Of a DNA stretch of 41,828 nucleotides, positions 1-8,146 are shown one piece after another. The DNA is taken from assembly GCA_900770705.1 (NCBI GenBank), contig CAAGLF010000059.1:1-41828 (forward strand). Direction: 5' to 3'. Under the pieces are notes generated by a model. That model did no database searches. It was not told the origin of the DNA and worked only from the letters and a program-made list of their open reading frames with translations. Positions within the stretch are counted from its first letter, which is position 1. Each line of letters begins with the position of its first letter. The translations under genes were made by a program, and so were the position numbers. The DNA comes from Bacteroidaceae bacterium. Lineage in GTDB: Bacteria; Bacteroidota; Bacteroidia; Bacteroidales; Bacteroidaceae.

Positions 1-2
1 CC

Positions 3-1160
3 TCGTCGCCGGAGGGGTACTATGAAATATGGGGCGACCAGAACGCCGGCAACGAGCACCTGACGATAGGGCCCTTCGTGTACACCTCGGACAAGCAGCC
101 CGACTGGCTCAGCCAGACCGTGTGGAAATCACTGGCCTACATCTCCAGCGGCATCGACGCCAGCAGCGGCAAGCAGTACTACTCCTTCTACGTGAGGGTC
201 AACGACCTCATCAGCCATACCGGCGACGCCAATGCCAAGCTCGGCGTGTCCGTGGCGGGAAAGCAGGGAGCCTCCTTCAATCTCTGGCTCACAGGTACGC
301 TTGCCAACAGCATTGAAAAGCCCGCAGGCAACGCAAAGTATCTGGCCTCCTCTGCCGACATCACGCTCAGCAACGAGGCTTGCCAGCGCAAGGCCATCAC
401 CGTGGGCGCCTACAACACACGTACAGAGTGGACTTCCATCAGCGGAGGCACGTACTATTATACCACGGGAAACCTGCGCACCAAGAACGCCATCAGCTAC
501 TTCTCCAGCCGTGGCCCCGCCCTGACCGAAGGGGCGCTGAAGCCTACGGTCTGCGCTCCCGGTGCCGCTATCGTGGGTGGTCTCAGCAGCTATTCCCCCG
601 GCTTCGACACATCGGCGGCCACGCTGGTGTCTGTCGTGACCCGCGGCAGCAAGAAGTACTATTACGGCATTATGCAGGGCACCTCGATGGCCTCGCCCAT
701 CGTGGCCGGCGCCGTGGCCCTGTGGTTGCAGGCCTATCCCTCGATGAAGACCGAGCAGGTGGAGGAAATCATCCGCACCACCGCCCGTCACGACGCATAT
801 ACAAAGAACGATGAGTGGAACGCCACCTCCGGCTATGGAAAGCTCGACGTCTACGAAGGTCTCCGCAAGGCCCTCGAACTGGCCAAGGCCGACGGTATCG
901 ACGAGGTGATGAACAGCCAGCAGCCCCTCACCTTCAGCAAGGGCAACGGCAAGTGGCGCCTGCTCTTCAACAACAACGAGAGCTACGCCCGCGTGAATGT
1001 GGTGAATACGGCCGGCAAGGTGGTGCGCACCCTGCAGATGAACCACATCGAACGCGGCGACGAGCGCACCCTGGACTACTCCGACCTGACGCCCGGCGTC
1101 TACTTCGTGCAGGTGCAGACTACCCTCTCCTCCACGACACACAAGGTGCTGGTGAAGTAA
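3..1160 (+). CDS. Secreted subtilisin-like serine protease (S8), 3' part, with T9SS sorting domain
   Basis: The frame is open to the left edge, so the start and the catalytic Asp and His lie outside the window. The catalytic Ser sits in GTSMASPIVAGAVALWLQA (Ser codon at 684-686). The upstream AITVGAYNTR and SSRGP...KPTVCAPG stretches are typical of the subtilase fold before the serine. After the peptidase domain, the last ~80 residues (GKWRLLFNNNESYARVNVVN, then DLTPGVYFVQVQ and a terminal KVLVK) form a type A C-terminal domain like those that direct proteins through T9SS to the cell surface. The protein is therefore likely an exported protease acting at the surface or outside the cell. The substrate is unknown. 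A strong terminator follows, so this gene ends its transcript. The family call is firm; T9SS export is inferred from the tail. Confidence 0.9.
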   Translation, partial: SSPEGYYEIWGDQNAGNEHLTIGPFVYTSDKQPDWLSQTVWKSLAYISSGIDASSGKQYYSFYVRVNDLISHTGDANAKLGVSVAGKQGASFNLWLTGTLANSIEKPAGNAKYLASSADITLSNEACQRKAITVGAYNTRTEWTSISGGTYYYTTGNLRTKNAISYFSSRGPALTEGALKPTVCAPGAAIVGGLSSYSPGFDTSAATLVSVVTRGSKKYYYGIMQGTSMASPIVAGAVALWLQAYPSMKTEQVEEIIRTTARHDAYTKNDEWNATSGYGKLDVYEGLRKALELAKADGIDEVMNSQQPLTFSKGNGKWRLLFNNNESYARVNVVNTAGKVVRTLQMNHIERGDERTLDYSDLTPGVYFVQVQTTLSSTTHKVLVK

Positions 1161-1185
1161 TCCAAACCCGCCGCTCCCCATAGGC

Positions 1186-1230
1186 AAACAGACAAATATG
1201 CGACAATCTGCGCATATTTGTCTGTTTCTT
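1186..1230 (+). terminator. Rho-independent terminator after the S8 protease
   Basis: A perfect 17-bp inverted repeat (AAACAGACAAATATGCG at 1186-1202, complement at 1211-1227) with an 8-nt loop runs into a T-rich stretch. It begins 25 nt after the protease stop codon. The stem has A-runs on its left arm, so it could also work on the other strand, but no minus-strand gene ends here. Confidence 0.85.
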
Positions 1231-1268
1231 TATGCCGCGATTTGCCCGCTTGTTTCCCGAAAAAACGC

Positions 1269-1276
1269 TATCTTTG
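1269..1276 (+). promoter_or_regulatory. Bacteroidetes -7 box upstream of the AraC-type gene
   Basis: TATCTTTG matches the TAnnTTTG -7 consensus and lies 27 nt before the ATG at 1304. The -33 element is not convincing: a TTG lies at 1250-1252, slightly too close. An upstream in-frame ATG at 1232 precedes this box, so 1304 is preferred as the start. Confidence 0.5.
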
Positions 1277-1303
1277 CCCTGTCCCCCACAACAGCGACTG
1301 CAT

Positions 1304-1756
1304 ATGTCCGAGCCATCCCCCACACCGCCGGCCTACAGCCGACGTATCAACAGCGAAAAAAGCGTGGCCATCTACACGCAGATTCTGCACAAACTCAGTG
1401 CCGAAAAACGCTACCGCGAGGCCGGATATACAGCCCGAAGGCTGGCAGCAGAGCTGGGAATCGACGTCAGAACCGTCTCCACCGTGCTCGCTGCCAACTA
1501 TGGACATAGCTTCTGTACCCTCATCAACAGCCTGCGTCTGCGCGAAGCCTGCCGCATGCTCGCCTCGCAGAAGTACGCACAATACAATGTGGAGGACATC
1601 GGTTTGATGGCCGGTTTCGCTTCACGGCAGTCATACTATCAGACGTTCGTCAGGCAGCTCGCCGTCACCCCTCGCCGCTACCGGCTCGCACATATGCGGC
1701 AGCCGGCACCGCCTCCACCTTCATCCGCAGAAAACAAAGACACCTATGCTAAGTAA
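1304..1756 (+). CDS. Stand-alone AraC-type helix-turn-helix regulator
   Basis: This is a 150-residue protein made almost entirely of an AraC/XylS DNA-binding domain. A first HTH lies around YTARRLAAELGIDVRTVSTV. A second is signalled by NVEDIGLMAGFASRQSYYQT followed by VTPRRYRL, the usual domain end. There is no N-terminal sensing domain, so any ligand response would need a partner protein. The ATG at 1304 was chosen because an in-frame ATG at 1232 lies upstream of the apparent -7 box. The last 11 nt overlap the start of the cysteine desulfidase-like gene, which makes co-expression very likely. A role in controlling that operon is inference. The proline-rich tail after the HTH looks unstructured. 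Confidence 0.85.
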   Translation: MSEPSPTPPAYSRRINSEKSVAIYTQILHKLSAEKRYREAGYTARRLAAELGIDVRTVSTVLAANYGHSFCTLINSLRLREACRMLASQKYAQYNVEDIGLMAGFASRQSYYQTFVRQLAVTPRRYRLAHMRQPAPPPPSSAENKDTYAK

Positions 1757-3047
1757 GAAAGAACGCAATGCCATCATCCGGCTGGTACGCCATTGGGTAG
1801 TGCCCGCTGTGGGCTGCACCGAACCTGTCTGCGTTGCACTCGCCGTGAGCCGTGCCACGGAACTGTTGGGCACCGTGCCCGCCCACATCGAAGCCCGCCT
1901 CTCCGCCAACATCCTGAAGAACGCAATGGGAGTGGGCATACCGGGAACGGGCATGGTAGGGCTTCCTATTGCCATAGCATTGGGAGCACTGGTGGGCAAG
2001 TCCGAATACGGTCTCGAAGTGCTCAAGGACAGTACGCCTCAGGCAGTGGAACAGGGCAAGGCATTCATCCGGGAAGGCCGCATTGCAGTCTGCCTGAAGG
2101 AAGATACGGCGGAGAAGCTCTATGTGGAAATCGAAGCCGTCGACGAGGCCGGCCGCACGGCCATTGTGACCATAGCTCGGGAACACACATTATATATATA
2201 TATGTCTCTCGAGGGCAAAGTGCTCCTCGACAAGCCCCTGTCGGAACCGGCAGATGAGGACGGAGACGTGGCAGAGCCCGAACTGTCTTTGCGCAAAGTG
2301 TACCAGTTTGCCACCACCACCCCGCTCGAGGAAATAGAATTTATCGACGAAGCCCGCCGACTCAATGCCCAGGCTGCGGCCAAGAGTCTCGAACACAATT
2401 ACGGACACAAGCTCGGAAAAGCAATGTCGCGGCCCTTGGGGCGGGGCATAATGGGCGACAGCATATTCTCACATATCCTTTCCAGTACCTCGTCTGCGTG
2501 CGATGCAAGGATGGCAGGCGCGATGATTCCCGTGATGAGCAACAGCGGAAGCGGCAATCAAGGTATATGTGCTACCAATCCGGTGGTGGTATTCGCCGCC
2601 GAAAACCACAATACCCACGAGGAGATGATACGCGCATTAATGCTCAGCCATCTCACGGCCATCTACATCAAGCAGCACCTTGGCACCCTGTCTGCCCTGT
2701 GTGGTTGCGTGGTGGCCAGCACCGGTTCCAGCTGCGGTATCACTTACCTGATGGGTGGTTCGTACGAACAGATCACATTCGCCGTGAAGAATATGATTGC
2801 CAACCTCACCGGAATGATATGCGACGGAGCGAAACCTTCGTGTGCACTGAAGCTCACCAGCGGGGTCAGTACCGCTGTCCTTTCGGCTATGTTGGCAATG
2901 CAGGGGGAATGCGTGAGCTCTGTCGAAGGCATCATCGACGACGATGTGGACCAAAGTATCCGCAACCTGGTGTCGATAGGCGCCGACGCTATGAACGAGA
3001 CCGACCGCAAGGTTCTGGAGATAATGACCGGAAAGAAAAGGTGCTGA
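1746..3047 (+). CDS. cyuA: L-cysteine desulfidase / UPF0597 (serine dehydratase alpha-like) family protein
   Basis: The 433-residue product matches the UPF0597/CyuA family. The early motif VVPAVGCTEPVCVALAVS carries the conserved Cys. The central SNSGSGNQGI motif is the family hallmark, and Cys-containing segments (LCGCVVASTGSSCGI, MICDGAKPSCALK) fit Fe-S cluster ligands. Characterised members break L-cysteine into pyruvate, ammonia and sulfide in the cytoplasm; many relatives are annotated only as UPF0597. The start overlaps the AraC-type gene by 11 nt, and peptidase T begins 37 nt after the stop, so the three probably form one operon that handles peptide-derived amino acids. The family is clear. 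The exact substrate (cysteine rather than another beta-substituted amino acid) is inferred. Confidence 0.85.
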   Translation: MLSKKERNAIIRLVRHWVVPAVGCTEPVCVALAVSRATELLGTVPAHIEARLSANILKNAMGVGIPGTGMVGLPIAIALGALVGKSEYGLEVLKDSTPQAVEQGKAFIREGRIAVCLKEDTAEKLYVEIEAVDEAGRTAIVTIAREHTLYIYMSLEGKVLLDKPLSEPADEDGDVAEPELSLRKVYQFATTTPLEEIEFIDEARRLNAQAAAKSLEHNYGHKLGKAMSRPLGRGIMGDSIFSHILSSTSSACDARMAGAMIPVMSNSGSGNQGICATNPVVVFAAENHNTHEEMIRALMLSHLTAIYIKQHLGTLSALCGCVVASTGSSCGITYLMGGSYEQITFAVKNMIANLTGMICDGAKPSCALKLTSGVSTAVLSAMLAMQGECVSSVEGIIDDDVDQSIRNLVSIGADAMNETDRKVLEIMTGKKRC

Positions 3048-3084
3048 GGCCCCGGAGAGCCTGGTCCTTGCACCCCTCGAAACC

Positions 3085-4332
3085 ATGAAAAGACATTATA
3101 TTATGCAGATTGTAGACCGATTTTTGAAGTACGTGTCCTTTGACACCCAGTCGGCTGAGGACCAGCCGACCACACCCAGCACCCAAAAGCAGTTCAAGCT
3201 GGCTGAGTACCTGAAGGAAGAGCTCCTCAGTCTGGGGCTGACAGAAGTGGAACTCGATGATAAGGGCTACCTCTATGCCACCCTTCCTGCCAACACTTCC
3301 AAGCCTGTTCCGACCATAGGTTTCATTGCGCATATGGACACCAGCCCCGACTGTTCGGGCCAGAACGTGCAGCCACGCATAGTAACGGACTACGACGGCG
3401 GCGACATCGTGCTCGATGCCGAGGCCGGTATCGTCACCTCCCCGGCCAAGTTTCCCGAACTGCTGGCCCACAAGGGTGAGGATATTATAGTGACAAACGG
3501 ACACACGCTGCTGGGAGCCGACGACAAAGCCGGCATTGCAGAGATAGTACAGGCAATGGCATTCCTGCTCGAACATCCCGAGATAGAACACGGCAAGATA
3601 CGCGTAGGTTTCAATCCGGATGAGGAGATTGGTCTCGGCGCCCACCACTTTGATGTCGGCAAGTTCGGTTGCGAATGGGCATACACGATGGACGGCGGAG
3701 AGATAGGCGAACTGGAGTTTGAGAACTTCAATGCGGCAGCGGCCAAGGTGGAGGTGACGGGTGTCAGCGTACATCCCGGTTATGCCAAGGATAAGATGGT
3801 GAATGCTGCGCGTGTGGCTGCCGAATTTGCCGCCTTGATGCCCGCTGATGAAACCCCCGAGACTACCCAAGGTTACGAAGGCTTCTACCATCTTCTGGCT
3901 ATCGATGGCGGTGTGGAGAAGGCTTCGCTCACCTACATTATCCGCGACCACGACCGCACCAAGTTCGAAGCCCGCAAGCAGTTTGTCCTTTCTGTGGGCC
4001 AGCGTCTCAATGAGAAGTACGGAAAGGATACCGTCCGTGTGGCTGTGAACGACCAATACTATAATATGCGTCAGCAGATAGAGCCCGTTATGCATGTCAT
4101 CGATATCGCTCTTCAGGCGATGAAGGATTGCGGAGTGGAGCCTGCGGTGCGTGCCATCCGTGGCGGCACCGACGGTGCCCAGCTGTCGTTCAAGGGTCTG
4201 CCTTGCCCCAACATCTTTGCGGGTGGCCTCAATTTCCACGGTCCTCACGAGTTTCTGCCGATACCGTCGTTGGTGAAGGCCAGCGAGGTTGTGGTGCGCA
4301 TTTGTGCCCTGACGGCTGAGCGTGTGGGCTGA
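3085..4332 (+). CDS. pepT: Peptidase T (tripeptide aminopeptidase)
   Basis: This is an M20-family zinc aminopeptidase that removes N-terminal residues from tripeptides in the cytoplasm. Metal and catalytic motifs are in order: GFIAHMDTSPD (first metal His and catalytic Asp), GADDKAGIAEI (bridging Asp), NPDEEIGLGAHHFDV (Glu-Glu pair), IRGGTDGAQLSFKGLPCPNI and GGLNFHGPHEFLP (last His). The length of 415 residues is normal for PepT. Known PepT proteins usually start at the equivalent of MQIVDRFLKYVSFDTQS, so the ATG at 3103 is a good alternative start. The gene follows the desulfidase-like gene closely and ends in a clear terminator, making it the last gene of this small operon. Confidence 0.95.
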   Translation: MKRHYIMQIVDRFLKYVSFDTQSAEDQPTTPSTQKQFKLAEYLKEELLSLGLTEVELDDKGYLYATLPANTSKPVPTIGFIAHMDTSPDCSGQNVQPRIVTDYDGGDIVLDAEAGIVTSPAKFPELLAHKGEDIIVTNGHTLLGADDKAGIAEIVQAMAFLLEHPEIEHGKIRVGFNPDEEIGLGAHHFDVGKFGCEWAYTMDGGEIGELEFENFNAAAAKVEVTGVSVHPGYAKDKMVNAARVAAEFAALMPADETPETTQGYEGFYHLLAIDGGVEKASLTYIIRDHDRTKFEARKQFVLSVGQRLNEKYGKDTVRVAVNDQYYNMRQQIEPVMHVIDIALQAMKDCGVEPAVRAIRGGTDGAQLSFKGLPCPNIFAGGLNFHGPHEFLPIPSLVKASEVVVRICALTAERVG

Positions 4333-4345
4333 TATGTCCTTTCAG

Positions 4346-4385
4346 GTGGCTGCACTTTCGATGGAGAGTGCAGCCACTTCTTTTT
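4346..4385 (+). terminator. Rho-independent terminator after pepT
   Basis: GTGGCTGCACT (4346-4356) pairs perfectly with AGTGCAGCCAC (4367-4377) and is followed by TTCTTTTT. The hairpin starts 14 nt after the pepT stop. Confidence 0.9.
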
Positions 4386-4430
4386 ACTCTTATCCCTGTT
4401 GTTTACTGTTTTTTCCCCTGCTGACAGCCT

Positions 4431-6707
4431 ATGCCTGCCTTGATTTCCGACCTTGCGCTCATACTTATCGTGGCCGGTCTGGTCACTCTTGTCTTCAAAC
4501 GGCTGAAGCAACCGCTGGTGCTGGGCTACATCGTGGCCGGTTTTCTGGCCGGTCCCCATATGCCTTATACCCCGACGGTGGCCGATGTGGGCAGCATTGA
4601 CACGTGGTCTGAGATAGGAGTGATCTTCCTGATGTTCACGCTTGGTCTGGAGTTTTCCTTCAAGAAGATTGTGAAGATGGGGGCACGTCCCGTATTGGCG
4701 GCGTGCAGTGTGATGTTCTGTATGATGGGGCTTGGAAGTGGAGTGGGGCACCTGTTGGGGTGGGGTAGTATGAACAGCCTCTTCCTTGGCGGTATGCTGG
4801 CCATGTCGTCCACCACGATTATCTACAAGGCTTTCGACGACTTGGGCCTGCGCCACCGCAAGTTTGCCGGCGAGGTGCTGAGCGTGTTGATACTGGAGGA
4901 CATACTTGGTATCCTTCTGATGGTTGTACTGTCGATGATGGCAGCGAGCAGGGAGCTGGAGGGCGACCGCCTTCTGGCCGGAATGTTCCAGCTGGGATTC
5001 TTTCTCCTGCTGTGGTTTCTGGTTGGGGTCTACCTGGTTCCTGTCTTTCTGAAGCGCTGGTCGCGGTGGATGAATGCCGAGACGCTGCTGGTGGTGAGTA
5101 TAGGCCTCTGCTTCGGTCTGGTGGTGATTGCCGACCGTGCGGGCTACAGTTCGGCTTTCGGTGCCTTTATGATGGGCAGCATACTGGCCGAGACGGTCGA
5201 GGCAGAGCAGATAGAGCGGACGGTGCGTCCCGTGAAGGACCTTTTCGGTGCCGTCTTCTTTGTGTCGGTGGGAATGCTGGTGGACCCTGCGGTGCTCGTG
5301 GCCTATTGGCCGGCCATCCTCATTCTCACGCTGACCATCCTGCTGGGACAGGCTGTGCTGGGCACGGGCTGCTTCCTGCTTTCGGGCCAGCCCTTGCAGG
5401 TGGCGGTGCAGTGTGGCTTCTCGCTGGCGCAGATTGGCGAGTTCGCTTTCATCATTGCCTCCCTGGGCCTTTCGCTGGGTGTGACCGACGCCTACCTGTA
5501 TCCCGTGGTCGTTGCCGTCTCCATAGTTACGACTTTCCTGACGCCTTATATGATACGTGCCGCCGAGCCGGCCTATGGCTGGGTACAGCGCCGCCTGCCC
5601 GACCGTTGGGTGCAGGCTTTCGACAGTCACGCCGTTGCCGGCCACAGGCACCGCCGCGGCCCTCTTCCGGCCGGAAGCCAGGCTGAGGCGTGGCGCAGTC
5701 TGGCCTCGGCCCTGCTCAAGCAGACGGCCAGTTACCTCACGTTGTCGTCGAGCGTCATACTGCTTTCCCTGGGTATGCTGCTTCCCCTGTGCCGCCGCTT
5801 GCTGGGACATTACCCCGGAAATGCCCTGTGCGGGCTCCTGGCTGTGGCCTGTGCTTCCCCGTTCTTGCGGGCATTGGTCATGCGGAAGAACCACAGTCGG
5901 GAGTCGAAGACCATTGCCTCGGCCGGACGTTGCGGCCGCTGGGCACTGCGCTTGCTGACAGTCCTGCGTTTTGTGGTGGCGATGGCGGCTGTCTACTACG
6001 TGCTCTCCCTGCTCTCTCCCCTGCGTTGGTACTGGCACTGGCTGCTCAGCGCGCTGCTGATGGGGCTGGTGGTAGCCTCGCGTGTGGTGAAGTTTGCCAG
6101 TATCCGGATGGAGCGTACCTTTGTGCAGAACCTGCGTTCGCGCCAGCTGCAGGCTGTGCGCAGCGAGCGTTCCGGGCCCACATACGCTCACAGGCTGCAG
6201 AGCCGTGATGTCCACATCGCCCGTCTGCAGCTGCCTTCGGCCACGGCGTGGGCCGGACGCAGGCTTTCCGAACTCGGCTTCAGCCACCGCCTCGGGGTGA
6301 TGGTGGCGGCCATTCTGCGTGAGGGCAGGCGCATCAATATCCCCGGTGGCGACGTGTGCGTATGTCCTGGAGACACACTGGAGGTCATAGGCGACGACGG
6401 CGGCATAGAAGCCTTTTCCCGCCTCATGCAGAGCGAGCTGCTGGCAGAGGCAGTGCCCGCCACGGCCGACCACCGCCTCCGCCTGCGCCGCCTCGTCGTG
6501 GGGGCACAGTCGCTCCTTGCGGGCAAGCCCCTGAGCAAGAGCGGCCTGCGCAGCCACTACCGGTGTATGGCCGTAGGGTTCGAATCGACCGACGGCAGCA
6601 TCACCCTCGCCACGGCCGACCACGTCATCTCCCATCCCGACATACTCTGGGTGGTGGGCGAATATGACGCCGTGCGCCGCCTCGAGCGCGACCTCTGCCG
6701 CACGTAG
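4431..6707 (+). CDS. CPA2-type cation:proton antiporter with two RCK-C (TrkA-C) domains
   Basis: The 758-residue protein begins with a KefB/NhaP2-like exchanger domain of about 12 membrane segments (residues ~1-390). It carries typical stretches such as LKQPLVLGYIVAGFLAGPH and EIGVIFLMFTLGLEFSF. Two further hydrophobic blocks follow (residues ~425-560). The cytoplasmic C-terminal third holds two TrkA-C-like regions, one around GRRLSELGFSHRLGVMVAAI...PGDTLEVIGD and one ending in HPDILWVVGEYDAV. The protein likely exchanges K+ or Na+ for H+ across the inner membrane, gated through the RCK-C domains by a ligand that cannot be named from sequence. It is monocistronic: a terminator precedes it and a repeat array follows it. 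Confidence 0.88.
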   Translation: MPALISDLALILIVAGLVTLVFKRLKQPLVLGYIVAGFLAGPHMPYTPTVADVGSIDTWSEIGVIFLMFTLGLEFSFKKIVKMGARPVLAACSVMFCMMGLGSGVGHLLGWGSMNSLFLGGMLAMSSTTIIYKAFDDLGLRHRKFAGEVLSVLILEDILGILLMVVLSMMAASRELEGDRLLAGMFQLGFFLLLWFLVGVYLVPVFLKRWSRWMNAETLLVVSIGLCFGLVVIADRAGYSSAFGAFMMGSILAETVEAEQIERTVRPVKDLFGAVFFVSVGMLVDPAVLVAYWPAILILTLTILLGQAVLGTGCFLLSGQPLQVAVQCGFSLAQIGEFAFIIASLGLSLGVTDAYLYPVVVAVSIVTTFLTPYMIRAAEPAYGWVQRRLPDRWVQAFDSHAVAGHRHRRGPLPAGSQAEAWRSLASALLKQTASYLTLSSSVILLSLGMLLPLCRRLLGHYPGNALCGLLAVACASPFLRALVMRKNHSRESKTIASAGRCGRWALRLLTVLRFVVAMAAVYYVLSLLSPLRWYWHWLLSALLMGLVVASRVVKFASIRMERTFVQNLRSRQLQAVRSERSGPTYAHRLQSRDVHIARLQLPSATAWAGRRLSELGFSHRLGVMVAAILREGRRINIPGGDVCVCPGDTLEVIGDDGGIEAFSRLMQSELLAEAVPATADHRLRLRRLVVGAQSLLAGKPLSKSGLRSHYRCMAVGFESTDGSITLATADHVISHPDILWVVGEYDAVRRLERDLCRT

Positions 6708-6762
6708 CCGCAGCCTGCCTCCTGCCCCGGCATCGGGCGGAGCCCTGGCACCCTCCGGGGAA

Positions 6763-6850
6763 GATGGGGCCCACCTTTGCCCACGATGAGGCCCATCGTC
6801 CCCTGCATTGGGCCCCATTATCCCCCACGATGGGCCCCACCTTCCCCACC
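6763..6850 (+). repeat. Tandem 22-nt repeat array A (4 units, GGGCCC core)
   Basis: There are four head-to-tail units of exactly 22 nt, starting at 6763, 6785, 6807 and 6829. Each has the form GATGGGCCCCAYYNTC followed by a C-rich tail. Every unit is centred on a GGGCCC-like palindrome; unit 2 is degenerate (GATGAGGCCCAT). The array lies between the antiporter stop and the surface-repeat gene, outside any credible gene. A matching array lies at 9665-9752 and a related one at 26347. Confidence 0.85.
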
Positions 6851-6940
6851 ACCGGTGCCCGCTGCTTGCGGAGCATAGGGCAGGCGAGTGGTAAAAGTGG
6901 TATCAATATATTGAAAATCAAACAGAAACAAAGAGAATAT

Positions 6941-8083
6941 ATGCGCAGAACTTACCTCCTTCTGGCCCTCTTTCTCCTCCTCGCCGGGCTCACAGCCACG
7001 GCCCAGCAGCCACCGAAGCCCGTCGCCCGCAGGCTCAACGTGGGCGTCTCCCTGCCCTGGAGCAGGCCCGACACGTCGACAGTGGCCTTCAACCTCGGCC
7101 TCCTCTCCAACCTCGGCAGCCTCCATGGCTGCAGCCTCAATGCCCTGTCGGGGGTCGTGGCCGGCGACGTCCGCGGCCTCCAGGTGGCCGGTCTCCTCAG
7201 TGTGGCAGGCCGGAGCCAGGCCGGACTGCAGGTGGCCGGTCTCATCAACGACGCCGGACGCAGCGGCAGCGGGGCGCAGGTGGCCGCCCTGGTCAATGCC
7301 GCCCGCACCTATCGCGGCGTGCAGCTATCCCTGCTCTCCAACGTGTCTGTGCGGCAGAGCGGCCTGCAGCTGAGCGCCGTCAACAACCTCTGCTGCGAGC
7401 GCCTGCACGGCCTGCAGCTCACGGGCGTGGCCAACGTGGCCGTCGGCGTCGACGGCGGAAGCCAGATAGCCGCCCTGGTCAATGTGACGCAGGGCACGCA
7501 CCGCGGTCTCCAGTTCGCTGCCGCCAACTATGCTGGGAGCCTCAGCGGCCTGCAGCTGGGCGGCGTCAATGTCACCGGCAGCCTCAAGGGATGGCAGATC
7601 GGACTGGTGAACCACACCGAACATCCCTCGAAGCATAAGATAGGTCTCGTCAATACCGACAGCCTCACCCGTCTGCAATACTTCGTCTTCGGCGGCAACA
7701 CAGCCAAGTTCGGCGGCGGCGTACGCTTCCTCAATCGCCTGTTCTACACGCAGGTGGGCGTCGGTACCCAGTGGCTCGGCCTCGACGAGAAGTTCTCCGG
7801 GTGCCTGTTCTACCGCCGCGGTGCCCTCATCCCCCTCACTTCCCGCCTCAGCCTCCCCCTCGACATCGGCTACGCTCACATAGAGACCTTCGTCGACGAC
7901 CGCCCCGACCACCCCGAACGACTCTACGGCCTGCAGGCCAGGGCGGGGCTCGAATGGACCGTCACACCCCTCCTCCGCCTCCAGGCCATGACGGGCTACG
8001 GCCTGACGCGCCCCTACGGCCACGACTATACCTACGAGCGCAAGGCCCTCTTCGAGGTATGCCTGTACTTCGAAGGCCGGTAG
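6941..8083 (+). CDS. Outer-membrane/surface protein with GLQVAGL repeats (LA_2272-like)
   Basis: This is a 380-residue exported protein with a clear signal peptide (MRRTYLLLALFLLLAGLTATAQ). Residues ~45-230 hold about eight to nine degenerate repeats of roughly 20 residues with the pattern GLQ(V/L)(A/S)G(L/V)xNxA, for example GLQVAGLLSVAG and GLQLTGVANVAVG. These resemble the LA_2272-type surface repeat and suggest a stacked beta structure. The C-terminal ~130 residues have alternating hydrophobic strands and aromatic residues and look like outer-membrane beta strands. The ATG at 6941 follows an A-rich stretch and begins the signal peptide. The neighbouring DUF3943 gene starts 63 nt downstream, so the two are probably co-transcribed. 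Function is unknown. Confidence 0.8.
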   Translation: MRRTYLLLALFLLLAGLTATAQQPPKPVARRLNVGVSLPWSRPDTSTVAFNLGLLSNLGSLHGCSLNALSGVVAGDVRGLQVAGLLSVAGRSQAGLQVAGLINDAGRSGSGAQVAALVNAARTYRGVQLSLLSNVSVRQSGLQLSAVNNLCCERLHGLQLTGVANVAVGVDGGSQIAALVNVTQGTHRGLQFAAANYAGSLSGLQLGGVNVTGSLKGWQIGLVNHTEHPSKHKIGLVNTDSLTRLQYFVFGGNTAKFGGGVRFLNRLFYTQVGVGTQWLGLDEKFSGCLFYRRGALIPLTSRLSLPLDIGYAHIETFVDDRPDHPERLYGLQARAGLEWTVTPLLRLQAMTGYGLTRPYGHDYTYERKALFEVCLYFEGR

Positions 8084-8146
8084 CCGGCAGCCGCCCACCC
8101 CTGCAGCGCCCCCTTCCGACCTTCCCCCTCCACCCCGACCATCACG

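Noticed and set aside
4245..6818. A long minus-strand frame opposite the antiporter
   Set aside because: The translation is dominated by His, Gln, Arg and Gly with no domain, and the + strand has a clear antiporter; this is a composition artefact.
6763..6850. CRISPR array
   Set aside because: The units follow each other directly without spacers, the period is 22 nt, and no cas gene is present; the same holds for the other arrays.
6764..6940. N-terminal extension of the surface-repeat protein reading through array A (starts at 6764)
   Set aside because: The extension consists of the translated 22-nt repeats, and the ATG at 6941 begins a proper signal peptide.
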